DNA from: a bacterium
Lineage (GTDB): Bacteria; Fidelibacterota; Marinisomatia; Marinisomatales; JAHJCW01
DNA length: 5,990 nt
Reading direction: 5' to 3'
NCBI GenBank assembly: GCA_018812885.1
Contig: JAHJCW010000031.1
Span: 1-5,990, forward strand
The notes under the pieces were generated by a model, which did no database searches, was not told the origin of the DNA, and worked only from the letters and a program-made list of their open reading frames with translations. A program made the position numbers and the translations under genes. Below, one piece after another: positions 1 to 5,712 of the stretch (position 1 is its first letter; every line of letters begins with the position of its first letter).

Positions 1-1686
1 ATTCTATTATCTTCATTACTAATAGGTCAGATTCCATTAAAATATAATGAAAATATAACTCCAACTTATTACGAAGCAATTGCTTGGTATAAGCAACTTG
101 ATAATAAATATAAGAATGCAAAATTAATTACCTACGGTAAAACCGACATCGGCAAACCACTCCATTTATTTGTTATCTCGTCCGATAAAGATTTTGATCC
201 ACAAACCTACCATGCAAAAGGGAAATGCATGGTCATGATAAACAATGCAATTCACCCAGGAGAACCTTGCGGGGTTGATGCTTCTATTGAATTTGCTGAA
301 GACCTATTACGCAACAATAAAATTCCTAAAAATGTCATAATCGGTATTATTCCTGCGTACAATATTGGTGGCGTATTAAATCGTAATTCAACATCGCGCG
401 CCAATCAAAATGGACCGGAAGAATATGGCTTCCGTGGTAACGCAAGAAACCTTGATCTAAATCGTGATTTTATCAAACTTAGTTCAGAAAATGCCAAATC
501 AATCACCAAAATATTCCATGAATGGAATCCTGATTTCTTTATTGATACACATACTACTAATGGTGCAGACTATCAGCATGTAATGACATTAATTAGTCCA
601 CATCCCTTATCCTATCCACCAGTCATGCAAGACTTTGTGAAAAATGAATTACTGCCAAGCCTGTATGCTTCTATGGAGAGTGCCGGATTTCCATCGGTTC
701 CATATGTTTCGCCTTTAAAAGAAATCCCCGAATCCGGGTTAGAGGGTGGCGTTGGTACACCTCGTTTCTCGAACGGTTATACTTCCGTGTTTAATACATT
801 TGGTTTTATTTCTGAAGCGCATATGTTCAAAACATATGCTGAAAGAGTTGAGTCAACAATTGTATTTTTAAATACTGTATTGGATTTTGCAAAAACTAAC
901 GCTGTTGAAGTCATCGCTTTGCGAGAGAAAGCTAATGAATCCATTAAATCTCAAGAAGTATTTACATTAACTTGGGAAACCGATACTACAAAATTTGATC
1001 TAATTGATTTTAAAGGTTACGAAGCTGAATATAAACCGTCAAAAGTTACCGGCTTCGACCGACTGTATTATAATCGGGATAAACCGTGGACCAAGCAAAT
1101 TCCTGTTTACAATTATTTTACTCCCGGAATACAAGTAAAAAAGCCCGACTATTATGTTTTACCGCAAGCATGGGGAGAGGTAATTGAAAGATTAGAACTC
1201 AATAATATCGAATTTATAAGGTTGTGCAAAGACACGGTAATTAACGGGGAAATGTATATTATCGAAAACGTTGCCAATCTATCCGAACCTTACAATGGTC
1301 ATTTTCAACATTCCAAAATCGAATTAAAAACTATAACAAAATCTCGTCAATTTTATAAAGGTGATTTGCTAATCCCGATGAATCAAATTGGCAATCGTTA
1401 TATTATTGAAACATTAGAACCTCAGGCAAACGATTCCTTTTTCCGTTGGAATTTCTTTGATTCTATCCTCGATCAACGAGAATATTTTTCACCTTATGTA
1501 TTTGAAGAAACCGCTGAGAAAATGTTAGCAAACGATGCTGATTTAAAAAAGGAATTTGAAGAACTAAAAGATAGTGATGAGAAATTTGCTAACAATGCGA
1601 GAGCTCAACTTTATTGGTTATACAAACGCTCGCCAAACTTTGAGGCAGATTACAGATTATATCCGGTTATGAGAGTAATGAAATAA
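1..1686 (+). CDS. M14-family zinc carboxypeptidase, secreted, 5'-partial
   Basis: The frame is open from base 1 to the TAA at 1684-1686, giving 561 visible residues. The ATG at 229 is internal, because the codons before it continue the same protein. The first visible residues (ILLSSLLIGQ) look like the end of a signal peptide, so the true start should lie just upstream. Zinc ligands fit M14 peptidases: H85 and E88 in HPGEP (base 253 on), and H184 in DTHTTNG (base 550). N154-R155 in LDLNRDF match the pair that binds the substrate carboxylate. E272 in ISEAHMF (base 814), followed by an YAERV stretch, fits the catalytic glutamate. The catalytic domain occupies roughly residues 20-310, and the remaining C-terminal part has no motif I recognise. 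By family this is a periplasmic or secreted metallopeptidase that removes C-terminal residues, but its substrate cannot be told. It uses more C- and G-ending codons than the genes downstream, so it may be resident chromosome. Confidence 0.9.
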   Translation: MLLSSLLIGQIPLKYNENITPTYYEAIAWYKQLDNKYKNAKLITYGKTDIGKPLHLFVISSDKDFDPQTYHAKGKCMVMINNAIHPGEPCGVDASIEFAEDLLRNNKIPKNVIIGIIPAYNIGGVLNRNSTSRANQNGPEEYGFRGNARNLDLNRDFIKLSSENAKSITKIFHEWNPDFFIDTHTTNGADYQHVMTLISPHPLSYPPVMQDFVKNELLPSLYASMESAGFPSVPYVSPLKEIPESGLEGGVGTPRFSNGYTSVFNTFGFISEAHMFKTYAERVESTIVFLNTVLDFAKTNAVEVIALREKANESIKSQEVFTLTWETDTTKFDLIDFKGYEAEYKPSKVTGFDRLYYNRDKPWTKQIPVYNYFTPGIQVKKPDYYVLPQAWGEVIERLELNNIEFIRLCKDTVINGEMYIIENVANLSEPYNGHFQHSKIELKTITKSRQFYKGDLLIPMNQIGNRYIIETLEPQANDSFFRWNFFDSILDQREYFSPYVFEETAEKMLANDADLKKEFEELKDSDEKFANNARAQLYWLYKRSPNFEADYRLYPVMRVMK

Positions 1687-1713
1687 GTAAGTATTGTTAA
1701 ATTTTAATTAATT

Positions 1714-1765
1714 AACATATATTCGCAATATACACAATGCGTATGTTGGGATGTTGTACGTAATT
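1714..1765 (+). repeat. attC-like imperfect inverted repeat (site 1)
   Basis: This element lies in the spacer after the peptidase. AACATA (1714-1719) can pair with TATGTT (1742-1747), and CGCA (1724-1727) with TGCG (1738-1741), leaving a 4-nt bulge on the left arm. The core GTTGTACGTAATT (1753-1765) follows. Bases 1735-1765 match 5651-5681 at 26 of 31 positions. No good left-hand partner for the GTTGTAC core is visible, so the 5' half seems degenerate or exchanged. The repeat itself is seen directly; the attC interpretation is inference. Confidence 0.5.
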
Positions 1766-1798
1766 GCTTGCTGTGCATAAGGTACAGTTATTGAATAT

Positions 1799-1802
1799 GG
1801 AG
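1799..1802 (+). promoter_or_regulatory. Shine-Dalgarno GGAG deciding the start of the serine hydrolase
   Basis: GGAG ends 2 nt before the ATG at 1805 and 8 nt before the in-frame ATG at 1811. The latter is the normal distance, so 1811 is the preferred start. Both starts give the same protein apart from two residues. Confidence 0.45.
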
Positions 1803-1810
1803 TTATGCTA

Positions 1811-2986
1811 ATGAAAAAACATAATTTGTTCATAGTATTATTCTGTTTTCTCTTTGGATCATGTTCTACTTCAGACTTTTCATATCGAGTATTTTTTTGG
1901 AACTGGAGCGGAATAGATGATTATACAAAATTTCCTTACAGATTAATAACTAAATCTGATAATCCTTTTTACTTTAAAAATGATACTTCATATACAATCA
2001 AATTCCGACAGATGCTTTCTAAAGTGACCTATAAGTATAAGGGGGCTTTTCATACAGAAGATTTAAATCTTTTTTTAGAACAAACTCAAACAACGGCATT
2101 TATTATCATCAAGGATGACCACATAATTATTGAAAAATATCTAAACGGATATACCCGTGATTCAATCAACCGATCATTCTCAGTTGCAAAATCAATTACT
2201 TCGCTGCTTATAGGAATAGCCATTGATAAAGGATTTATAAAAAGCATAGATGATTATATTTGTGCCTATTTGCCTGAACTTGATAAAAAGAAGTACGGGA
2301 CTGTTACCATAAAGCATCTATTAAAAATGGAAGCTGGCTGGATTTATGTCGATAAGGGGCTTCCTTGGGATGATGATACTCACTTATATTATGAATCCGA
2401 TGTCAGGCAATATGCTCTGTCTCATTTGGTGAGTGTACATAAATCCGGTTCAGTCTTTCATTACAGCAACTATTGCACAGTTTTATTAGGCATGATTCTG
2501 GAGCGTGCAAGTAAAATGTCAATAACTGATTTTACTAACATGCTATTCTGGTCGCAGATAGGTTCCGAATTCCCGGCAACTTGGAGTATCAGCAGGAAAG
2601 ATGATGGTTTGGAGCAGACGGCTTCCGGGTTTAATGCACGAGCAATTGATTTTGCCAAGATTGGCAAATTATGCCTTGATAACGGCATGCTTAATGGCGA
2701 AAGAGTAGTATCTTCTGATTGGATACAAGCATCTACTACTCCGCCCATTGTTCCTTCTGGTTATTTTGATAACAGCGAAATGGGAGAAAACATATTCTAC
2801 GGATACCAATGGTGGGGACATACATTAAACAATGACGAGTACAATTATTTTGCCTCAGGACATCTTGGTCAATTGATTTACATTTGTCCTTCTAAGAATA
2901 TAATAATCTGCCGATTTGGAAAAGAAAGGGGTGAATTGGATACAGGTTGGCATGTTATTGCAAAATCAATTTGTGAATTATTATAG
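1811..2986 (+). CDS. Serine hydrolase, class C beta-lactamase/penicillin-binding-like lipoprotein
   Basis: A 391-residue protein if read from the ATG at 1811; an ATG two codons earlier (1805) is possible but sits too close to the GGAG. The N-terminus is KK, then a hydrophobic stretch and FGSC, so C18 is a likely lipidation site. The beta-lactamase-type domain (PF00144 family) shows the SxxK motif as S124-V-A-K127 (base 2180), YxN as Y218-S-N220 (base 2462), and H351-L-G (base 2861) at the KTG-equivalent position. The length and motif order are normal for this family, which includes esterases, D-amino peptidases and carboxypeptidases as well as beta-lactamases. An antibiotic-resistance role should not be assumed from this fold. 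About 120 bp separates it from the peptidase, and it is followed by an attC-like repeat, so it looks like an independent unit. Confidence 0.9.
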   Translation: MKKHNLFIVLFCFLFGSCSTSDFSYRVFFWNWSGIDDYTKFPYRLITKSDNPFYFKNDTSYTIKFRQMLSKVTYKYKGAFHTEDLNLFLEQTQTTAFIIIKDDHIIIEKYLNGYTRDSINRSFSVAKSITSLLIGIAIDKGFIKSIDDYICAYLPELDKKKYGTVTIKHLLKMEAGWIYVDKGLPWDDDTHLYYESDVRQYALSHLVSVHKSGSVFHYSNYCTVLLGMILERASKMSITDFTNMLFWSQIGSEFPATWSISRKDDGLEQTASGFNARAIDFAKIGKLCLDNGMLNGERVVSSDWIQASTTPPIVPSGYFDNSEMGENIFYGYQWWGHTLNNDEYNYFASGHLGQLIYICPSKNIIICRFGKERGELDTGWHVIAKSICELL

Positions 2987-3009
2987 AATCATGACAGGCA
3001 AACAACTAC

Positions 3010-3080
3010 GCATAACAGCGCATATATGCTTCGCTCCCGTTGGTCGCAACTTCTAATATCCGCAAACGTTATACGCAATT
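3010..3080 (+). repeat. attC-like imperfect inverted repeat (site 2, best preserved)
   Basis: The element begins 23 nt after the serine hydrolase stop. The left core GCATAAC (3010-3016) faces the right core GTTATAC (3068-3074). Inside these, GCGCATAT (3018-3025) pairs with ATATCCGC (3056-3063) at 7 of 8 positions. The spacers are unequal: one base (A) on the left and AAAC on the right. The central part (3026-3055) is GC-richer than its surroundings and partly self-complementary. The tail CGCAATT after the core resembles the tail at 1759-1765. The nested-arm, unequal-spacer plan is that of integron attC sites, though GTTATAC does not strictly fit GTTRRRY. Alternatives are a mobile repeat element or a regulatory hairpin. 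Confidence 0.6.
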
Positions 3081-3204
3081 CAAAAAATATTTTTCTAATG
3101 AGGACAAAGAATGTTAGAATTTCAAAAGGGAATAAATCTGATTTTTTCTTTATTTATTGATGGGAAAATAAATATTTAAATAAAATAATCACTTTGTAAT
3201 TATT

Positions 3205-3831
3205 ATGTATGATACCATTGAAGAACTAATTCAAAAAGTAAAAAAGACAGAACATGGTTTTTTAAACATCTTGAAAGAAGCAGAAAATTTTAAAAACAAC
3301 CATTCCGTAAAAGATTGTTTAATAATTTCCAAAAAGCTTTTTTCTGCAGAAGTTTATCAAGCAAGGTCGTTAGCGACATTTATTTTAGGATTTATTGCTT
3401 ATGACTCAAAAGAGGCTTTGAATTTTCTCAAAACAAGAGTTAGTGAAGACAATGATTGGAGAGTGCAGGAAATTTTGGCAAAATCATTTGATAGATATTG
3501 TTCTAACATTGGGTACAAAAACGCACTACCCACAATTAAAGAATGGTTATCTGATAAAAATCCAAATGTAAAAAGAGCTGTAACGGAAGGACTAAGAATT
3601 TGGACAGGCAGAAATTATTTTAAAGACAATCCTGGTGTTGCTATAAAATTACTGAGCAGATTAAAAGATGATGACAGCAAATATCTTAGAAAGTCTGTCG
3701 GAAATGCTTTAAGAGATATCTCTAAGAAACATAAGGAGTTAATAAAATCTGAAATTGAAACTTGGAATACCTTGAATAAAAGAATTGGGCAAACATATAA
3801 ACTTGCAAGTAAGTTTATTAATAAAAAATAG
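3205..3831 (+). CDS. HEAT-repeat protein, AlkC/AlkD-like DNA alkylation repair family
   Basis: A 208-residue, all-helical, lysine-rich protein with no signal peptide or membrane segment. Helical-repeat segments are visible around residues 84-97 (DWRVQEILAKSF), 119-132 (NPNVKRAVTEGLR) and 157-172 (SKYLRKSVGNALRDIS). The pattern of a variable residue followed by VR/VK and a small-residue helix is typical of HEAT repeats, and the RAVTEGLRIW segment resembles AlkC/AlkD-type alkylbase glycosylases. W85, W114, W133 and W187 could be base-contacting residues, but I see no clear AlkD catalytic W-x3-D motif, so enzyme activity is uncertain. The ATG at 3205 is the only good start, because an in-frame TAA stands at 3181-3183. 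No Shine-Dalgarno is visible. Only 11 nt separate it from the DUF3795 gene, so the two are likely co-transcribed. Confidence 0.75.
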   Translation: MYDTIEELIQKVKKTEHGFLNILKEAENFKNNHSVKDCLIISKKLFSAEVYQARSLATFILGFIAYDSKEALNFLKTRVSEDNDWRVQEILAKSFDRYCSNIGYKNALPTIKEWLSDKNPNVKRAVTEGLRIWTGRNYFKDNPGVAIKLLSRLKDDDSKYLRKSVGNALRDISKKHKELIKSEIETWNTLNKRIGQTYKLASKFINKK

Positions 3832-3842
3832 ATTTAGCTACT

Positions 3843-4190
3843 ATGAATTCAAAAAGACACATCGGATGTTGCGGAGCATATTGCATGACTTGTAAACCTT
3901 ATGTTGACGGTTATTGCAAAGGTTGTAAATTAGGATTTGATACTGGCGAAAGAGACATCAGTAAGGCTAAATGTAAAATCAAATTGTGTTGTTTTAGTGA
4001 TAATAAATTTGATACTTGTGGTGATTGTTCCAAATTAAAGTCTTGCAATATTATTGGAAGCTTGTATTCTAAAAAAGGTTATAAATATAAGAAATACAAA
4101 AAAGCCATTGAATTCATAAAGAAGAATGGATATTCAAAGTTTATCAAATTAGCTGATAAATGGAAAGACGCTTATGGCAAATTGGATTAA
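3843..4190 (+). CDS. DUF3795-family cysteine-rich protein
   Basis: A 115-residue protein with twelve cysteines in its first 68 residues: 9, 10, 14, 17, 25, 28, 44, 49, 50, 59, 62 and 68. They are arranged as CCxxxC, CxxC, CKGC, CC and CxxC. The start (IGCCGAYCMTC then YCKGC) is typical of DUF3795 proteins, whose cysteines are thought to bind metal, probably zinc or an iron-sulfur cluster; no function is established. The C-terminal half is lysine-rich and helical (KKYKKAIEFIKK). It lies 11 nt after the HEAT-repeat gene with no repeat between them, so they form one unit. A cytoplasmic metal-binding partner of the HEAT protein is possible but is only an inference. Confidence 0.8.
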   Translation: MNSKRHIGCCGAYCMTCKPYVDGYCKGCKLGFDTGERDISKAKCKIKLCCFSDNKFDTCGDCSKLKSCNIIGSLYSKKGYKYKKYKKAIEFIKKNGYSKFIKLADKWKDAYGKLD

Positions 4191-4210
4191 TTTGAAAAAT
4201 GAAGCATTAG

Positions 4211-4230
4211 CAACATGACGTGTTGAGATT
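4211..4230 (+). repeat. Short hairpin, possible decayed attC-like site (site 3)
   Basis: CAACA (4211-4215) pairs with TGTTG (4221-4225) around a TGACG loop, followed by AGATTTTT. The TGTTGAGAT segment matches TGTTGAGAC of the element at 5634 and TGTTGGGAT of site 1, but the GTTAT core is missing. It may be a worn remnant of the same repeat family. It could also act as a weak terminator between the DUF3795 and CPBP genes, since a T-run follows. The stem has only five base pairs, so either reading is tentative. Confidence 0.3.
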
Positions 4231-4247
4231 TTTAAATTAGAATAACT

Positions 4248-4970
4248 ATGAACAAAGAAAACAGATTAAAAAAACTTGGATTAATATCATCATTTTCGAT
4301 TTATATACCTGCTACACTTTTGATGTATTTTTCAACCAAATACTTAATACCATATCTTAGTGAGATTACAGGTCAAGAAACGATATTGTTTTGGTTTATT
4401 GTTGCTGGATTAGGAATTCTCACTCCTTTGATTGTTACAGCATCAATAATATTGAAGTTTGAAGGATTCAAAATCACTAAAGAAACTTGGATTCAGCGAT
4501 TAAGATTTCGAAAAATAACCAAGAAGGATTTACTTTGGAGTATTGGAGGTTTAATACTTATTGGGATTTTCAGCGGAATAATAATGAAGGGACTAGAACT
4601 TATTATTGGCAAATTTGACCATTCGCCAGCTTTTATGTCTTTTGAACCTTTATCGCAAGGACGATATTGGTTACTTCTCGTTTGGTTACCATATTGGATA
4701 TTGAATATTCTTGGGGAAGAATTTCTTTGGAGAGGAGTAATGTTGCCAAGACAGGAAATAGCGTTTGGAAAACATACATGGATAATTCATGGTTTCGGAT
4801 GGGGTTTATTTCATATTGCATTTGGTTGGCAATTATTAATCACTTTGATACCGTTGATTTTTATTCAGTCATACATTGTTCAAAGGACTAAAAACTCATG
4901 GATTGGTGTTATAATACATGGGGGATTAAATGGACCAAGTTTTATTGCGATTTGTTTTGGATTAATTTAA
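4248..4970 (+). CDS. CPBP-family intramembrane glutamic protease (Abi/CAAX-like)
   Basis: A 240-residue integral membrane protein. Hydrophobic segments lie near residues 13-33, 45-68, 94-115, 138-156, 177-194, 195-212 and 218-240. The three family motifs are in order: E157-E158-x3-R162 (GEEFLWRG, base 4716), H189 preceded by WGLF, and H224-x3-N228 (HGGLNG). These are the residues that form the active site in Rce1-like CPBP proteases (PF02517). Family members process prenylated proteins in eukaryotes; in bacteria some confer bacteriocin self-immunity and most have unknown substrates. The gene starts at ATG 4248 without a clear Shine-Dalgarno, 57 nt after DUF3795. It is followed by an attC-like repeat. 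All key residues are present, so the enzyme should be active. Confidence 0.9.
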   Translation: MNKENRLKKLGLISSFSIYIPATLLMYFSTKYLIPYLSEITGQETILFWFIVAGLGILTPLIVTASIILKFEGFKITKETWIQRLRFRKITKKDLLWSIGGLILIGIFSGIIMKGLELIIGKFDHSPAFMSFEPLSQGRYWLLLVWLPYWILNILGEEFLWRGVMLPRQEIAFGKHTWIIHGFGWGLFHIAFGWQLLITLIPLIFIQSYIVQRTKNSWIGVIIHGGLNGPSFIAICFGLI

Positions 4971-4998
4971 ACGAAAACAGAGAAAAGAGAAATACAAC

Positions 4999-5126
4999 AC
5001 ACAACACATAGTATTCAAAATAGACGAAATAGTGGTTAATTCAAGGTTTGTAACCCGTTTCATCTTGTAAATTGAAAGTGAAGTGCTTCGAAGTCGTCCA
5101 CTTTTCATATACTAAACGTTATTTAC
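4999..5126 (+). repeat. attC-like imperfect inverted repeat (site 4, with inner hairpin)
   Basis: This lies in the spacer after the CPBP gene. A left core ACACAAC (4999-5005) faces a right core GTTATTT (5118-5124), which is preceded by the same AAAC spacer seen at 3064-3067. AGTAT (5010-5014) pairs with ATACT (5109-5113). Within it, GAAAGTG (5074-5080) pairs with CACTTTTC (5099-5106), with one extra T, enclosing the palindrome CTTCGAAG (5086-5093). The element is longer and less regular than the ones at 3010 and 5634. The hairpin is seen directly; membership of the repeat family rests on the AAACGTTAT match and position. Confidence 0.45.
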
Positions 5127-5191
5127 ACAAATATTCTGGCTGGTGCCGATTATTTAGAATTTTGATAGAACTCTGAAAACAATTACATATT

Positions 5192-5196
5192 AAAGG
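5192..5196 (+). promoter_or_regulatory. Shine-Dalgarno-like AAAGG in front of ATG 5203
   Basis: AAAGG ends 6 nt before the ATG at 5203. This supports translation starting at 5203 rather than at the TTG at 5216, and so supports the idea that the DUF2061 gene carries a frameshift. Confidence 0.35.
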
Positions 5197-5202
5197 TATA
5201 TA

Positions 5203-5259
5203 ATGGGCAAAACTTTTGAATCAAAAAAGAGAAGCCTTTTTAAAATCAATCACATATAG
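5203..5259 (+). other. Out-of-frame N-terminus of the DUF2061 gene (probable frameshift)
   Basis: ATG 5203 opens MGKTFESKKRSLFK and then runs to a TAG at 5257-5259 in this frame. The rest of the protein (SITYRI onward) is in the next frame. DUF2061 proteins usually start with a short charged stretch ending in R-S-x-x-K directly before the S/A-x-x-(Y/W)-R-I segment. Joining the two frames across the T5-A4 run at 5237-5245, by removing one base, gives exactly that arrangement. A one-base insertion or a homopolymer sequencing error is the simplest reading. Confidence 0.5.
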
Positions 5260-5503
5260 GATTATCTGTATTATTTCCCTTTTGGCAGTGACTTTTCTAT
5301 TGACCAGAAACATTAACCAATCAATATTTATCACAGTAATTTTTCAAACAATACAGACAGTACTCTATTACATTCACGAAAGAATTTGGGCCTATTACCT
5401 ACCACTAAAAAAAATTAAAGCATTTATTTTTTCAGTACCAGTCCTGGGTCATACAGCACCGATGCTTTACTTCGGCATTTTTTATGGAAGAAAAAATCCG
5501 TAA
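5216..5503 (+). CDS. DUF2061-family membrane protein, probably frameshifted at the N-terminus
   Basis: The continuous frame begins with a TTG at 5216 and encodes up to 95 residues ending at TAA 5501-5503. Family features are SITYRI (11-16) leading into a first membrane segment (about 16-30), a second segment (37-53), and the conserved YYIHERIW (51-58) just after it. This matches DUF2061 (PF09834), small inner-membrane proteins of unknown function. A further hydrophobic stretch at about 67-90 makes this protein longer than the usual two-segment form. The TTG start is doubtful. The family-like start is ATG 5203 in another frame, preceded by AAAGG at 6 nt. If the frameshift is real the gene is damaged near its start, though a shortened protein from TTG could still be made. 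Both flanks carry attC-like repeats. Confidence 0.75.
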   Translation: MNQKREAFLKSITYRIICIISLLAVTFLLTRNINQSIFITVIFQTIQTVLYYIHERIWAYYLPLKKIKAFIFSVPVLGHTAPMLYFGIFYGRKNP

Positions 5504-5564
5504 CAGCGATCAAGAGGAAGACTTTTGCAGAATTATTATTAAATTAATTTGTTAATTAGATCGC
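5498..5564 (+). repeat. Inverted repeat starting at the DUF2061 stop codon
   Basis: CCGTAAC (5498-5504) contains the DUF2061 stop codon. It is followed by a single A and then GCGATC (5506-5511), which is perfectly complementary to GATCGC (5559-5564). CCGTAAC-A-GCG repeats the left-half plan of the element at 3010 (GCATAAC-A-GCG), and CCGTAAC nearly matches the complement of GTTATCGG at 5669. It may be the left half of a long or decayed attC-like site. Chance is not excluded for a 6-bp match. Between 5565 and 5633 I see only AT-rich sequence. Confidence 0.3.
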
Positions 5565-5633
5565 ATAATTGTGAAAATCAAATATTTTATTACATTAAGA
5601 GTATTTTTACGTGCTGTACAAAATAATTAATAA

Positions 5634-5681
5634 ACATAACACAACAAACGCAATGCGTATGTTGAGACGTTATCGGTAATT
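5634..5681 (+). repeat. attC-like imperfect inverted repeat (site 5, compact)
   Basis: ATAAC (5636-5640) faces GTTAT (5669-5673). Inside these, CAACAAACGC (5642-5651) pairs with GCGTATGTTG (5655-5664) at 9 of 10 positions around an AAT loop. The left spacer is one base (A) and the right spacer is AGAC, the same 1-and-4 asymmetry as at 3010. The tail GGTAATT (5675-5681) extends the likeness to site 1. It is shorter than ordinary attC sites. It lies between the DUF2061 gene and the next membrane-protein gene, as a cassette boundary would. Confidence 0.6.
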
Positions 5682-5683
5682 TT

Positions 5684-5712
5684 AAAACGATAGTAGCAAC
5701 ATAAAAACGATA
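5684..5712 (+). repeat. Direct repeat AAAACGATA, two copies 20 bp apart
   Basis: AAAACGATA occurs at 5684-5692 and 5704-5712, about two helical turns apart, in front of the last gene. The second copy runs into CGATAAC (5708-5714), the exact complement of the GTTATCG core at 5669-5675. It might be an operator or a part of the repeat element. In AT-rich DNA it could also be chance. Confidence 0.25.

Noticed and set aside
1775..1793. GCATAAG...GTTATTG, a second core-like pair just before the serine hydrolase
   Set aside because: Only four bases pair (ATAA/TTAT) and no inner arms are present.
2470..2748. Minus-strand reading frame of 92 codons
   Set aside because: It lies wholly inside the serine hydrolase gene, whose motifs are intact, and its translation resembles no family.
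2180..2870. Serine hydrolase as an antibiotic-resistance beta-lactamase
   Set aside because: The SxxK, YxN and HxG motifs are shared by many esterases and peptidases of this fold; nothing here points to beta-lactam hydrolysis.
3111..3179. 22-codon reading frame (MLEFQKGINL...) with a GAGG sequence upstream
   Set aside because: The Shine-Dalgarno is decent, but the peptide is short, has no recognisable feature and sits in an AT-rich spacer. There is not enough support for a gene.
3189..3196. TCACTTTG resembling the Bacteroidota -7 element TAnnTTTG
   Set aside because: It has one mismatch, no TTTG at the right distance upstream, and lies only 8 nt from the start codon.
4633..4891. Overlapping frames on both strands inside the CPBP gene
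   Set aside because: They fall across the EExxxR motif region of a clear family protein and show no features of their own.
5157..5164. GAATTTTG resembling a TAnnTTTG -7 element before the DUF2061 gene
   Set aside because: One mismatch and no matching -33 element; not supportable in AT-rich DNA.
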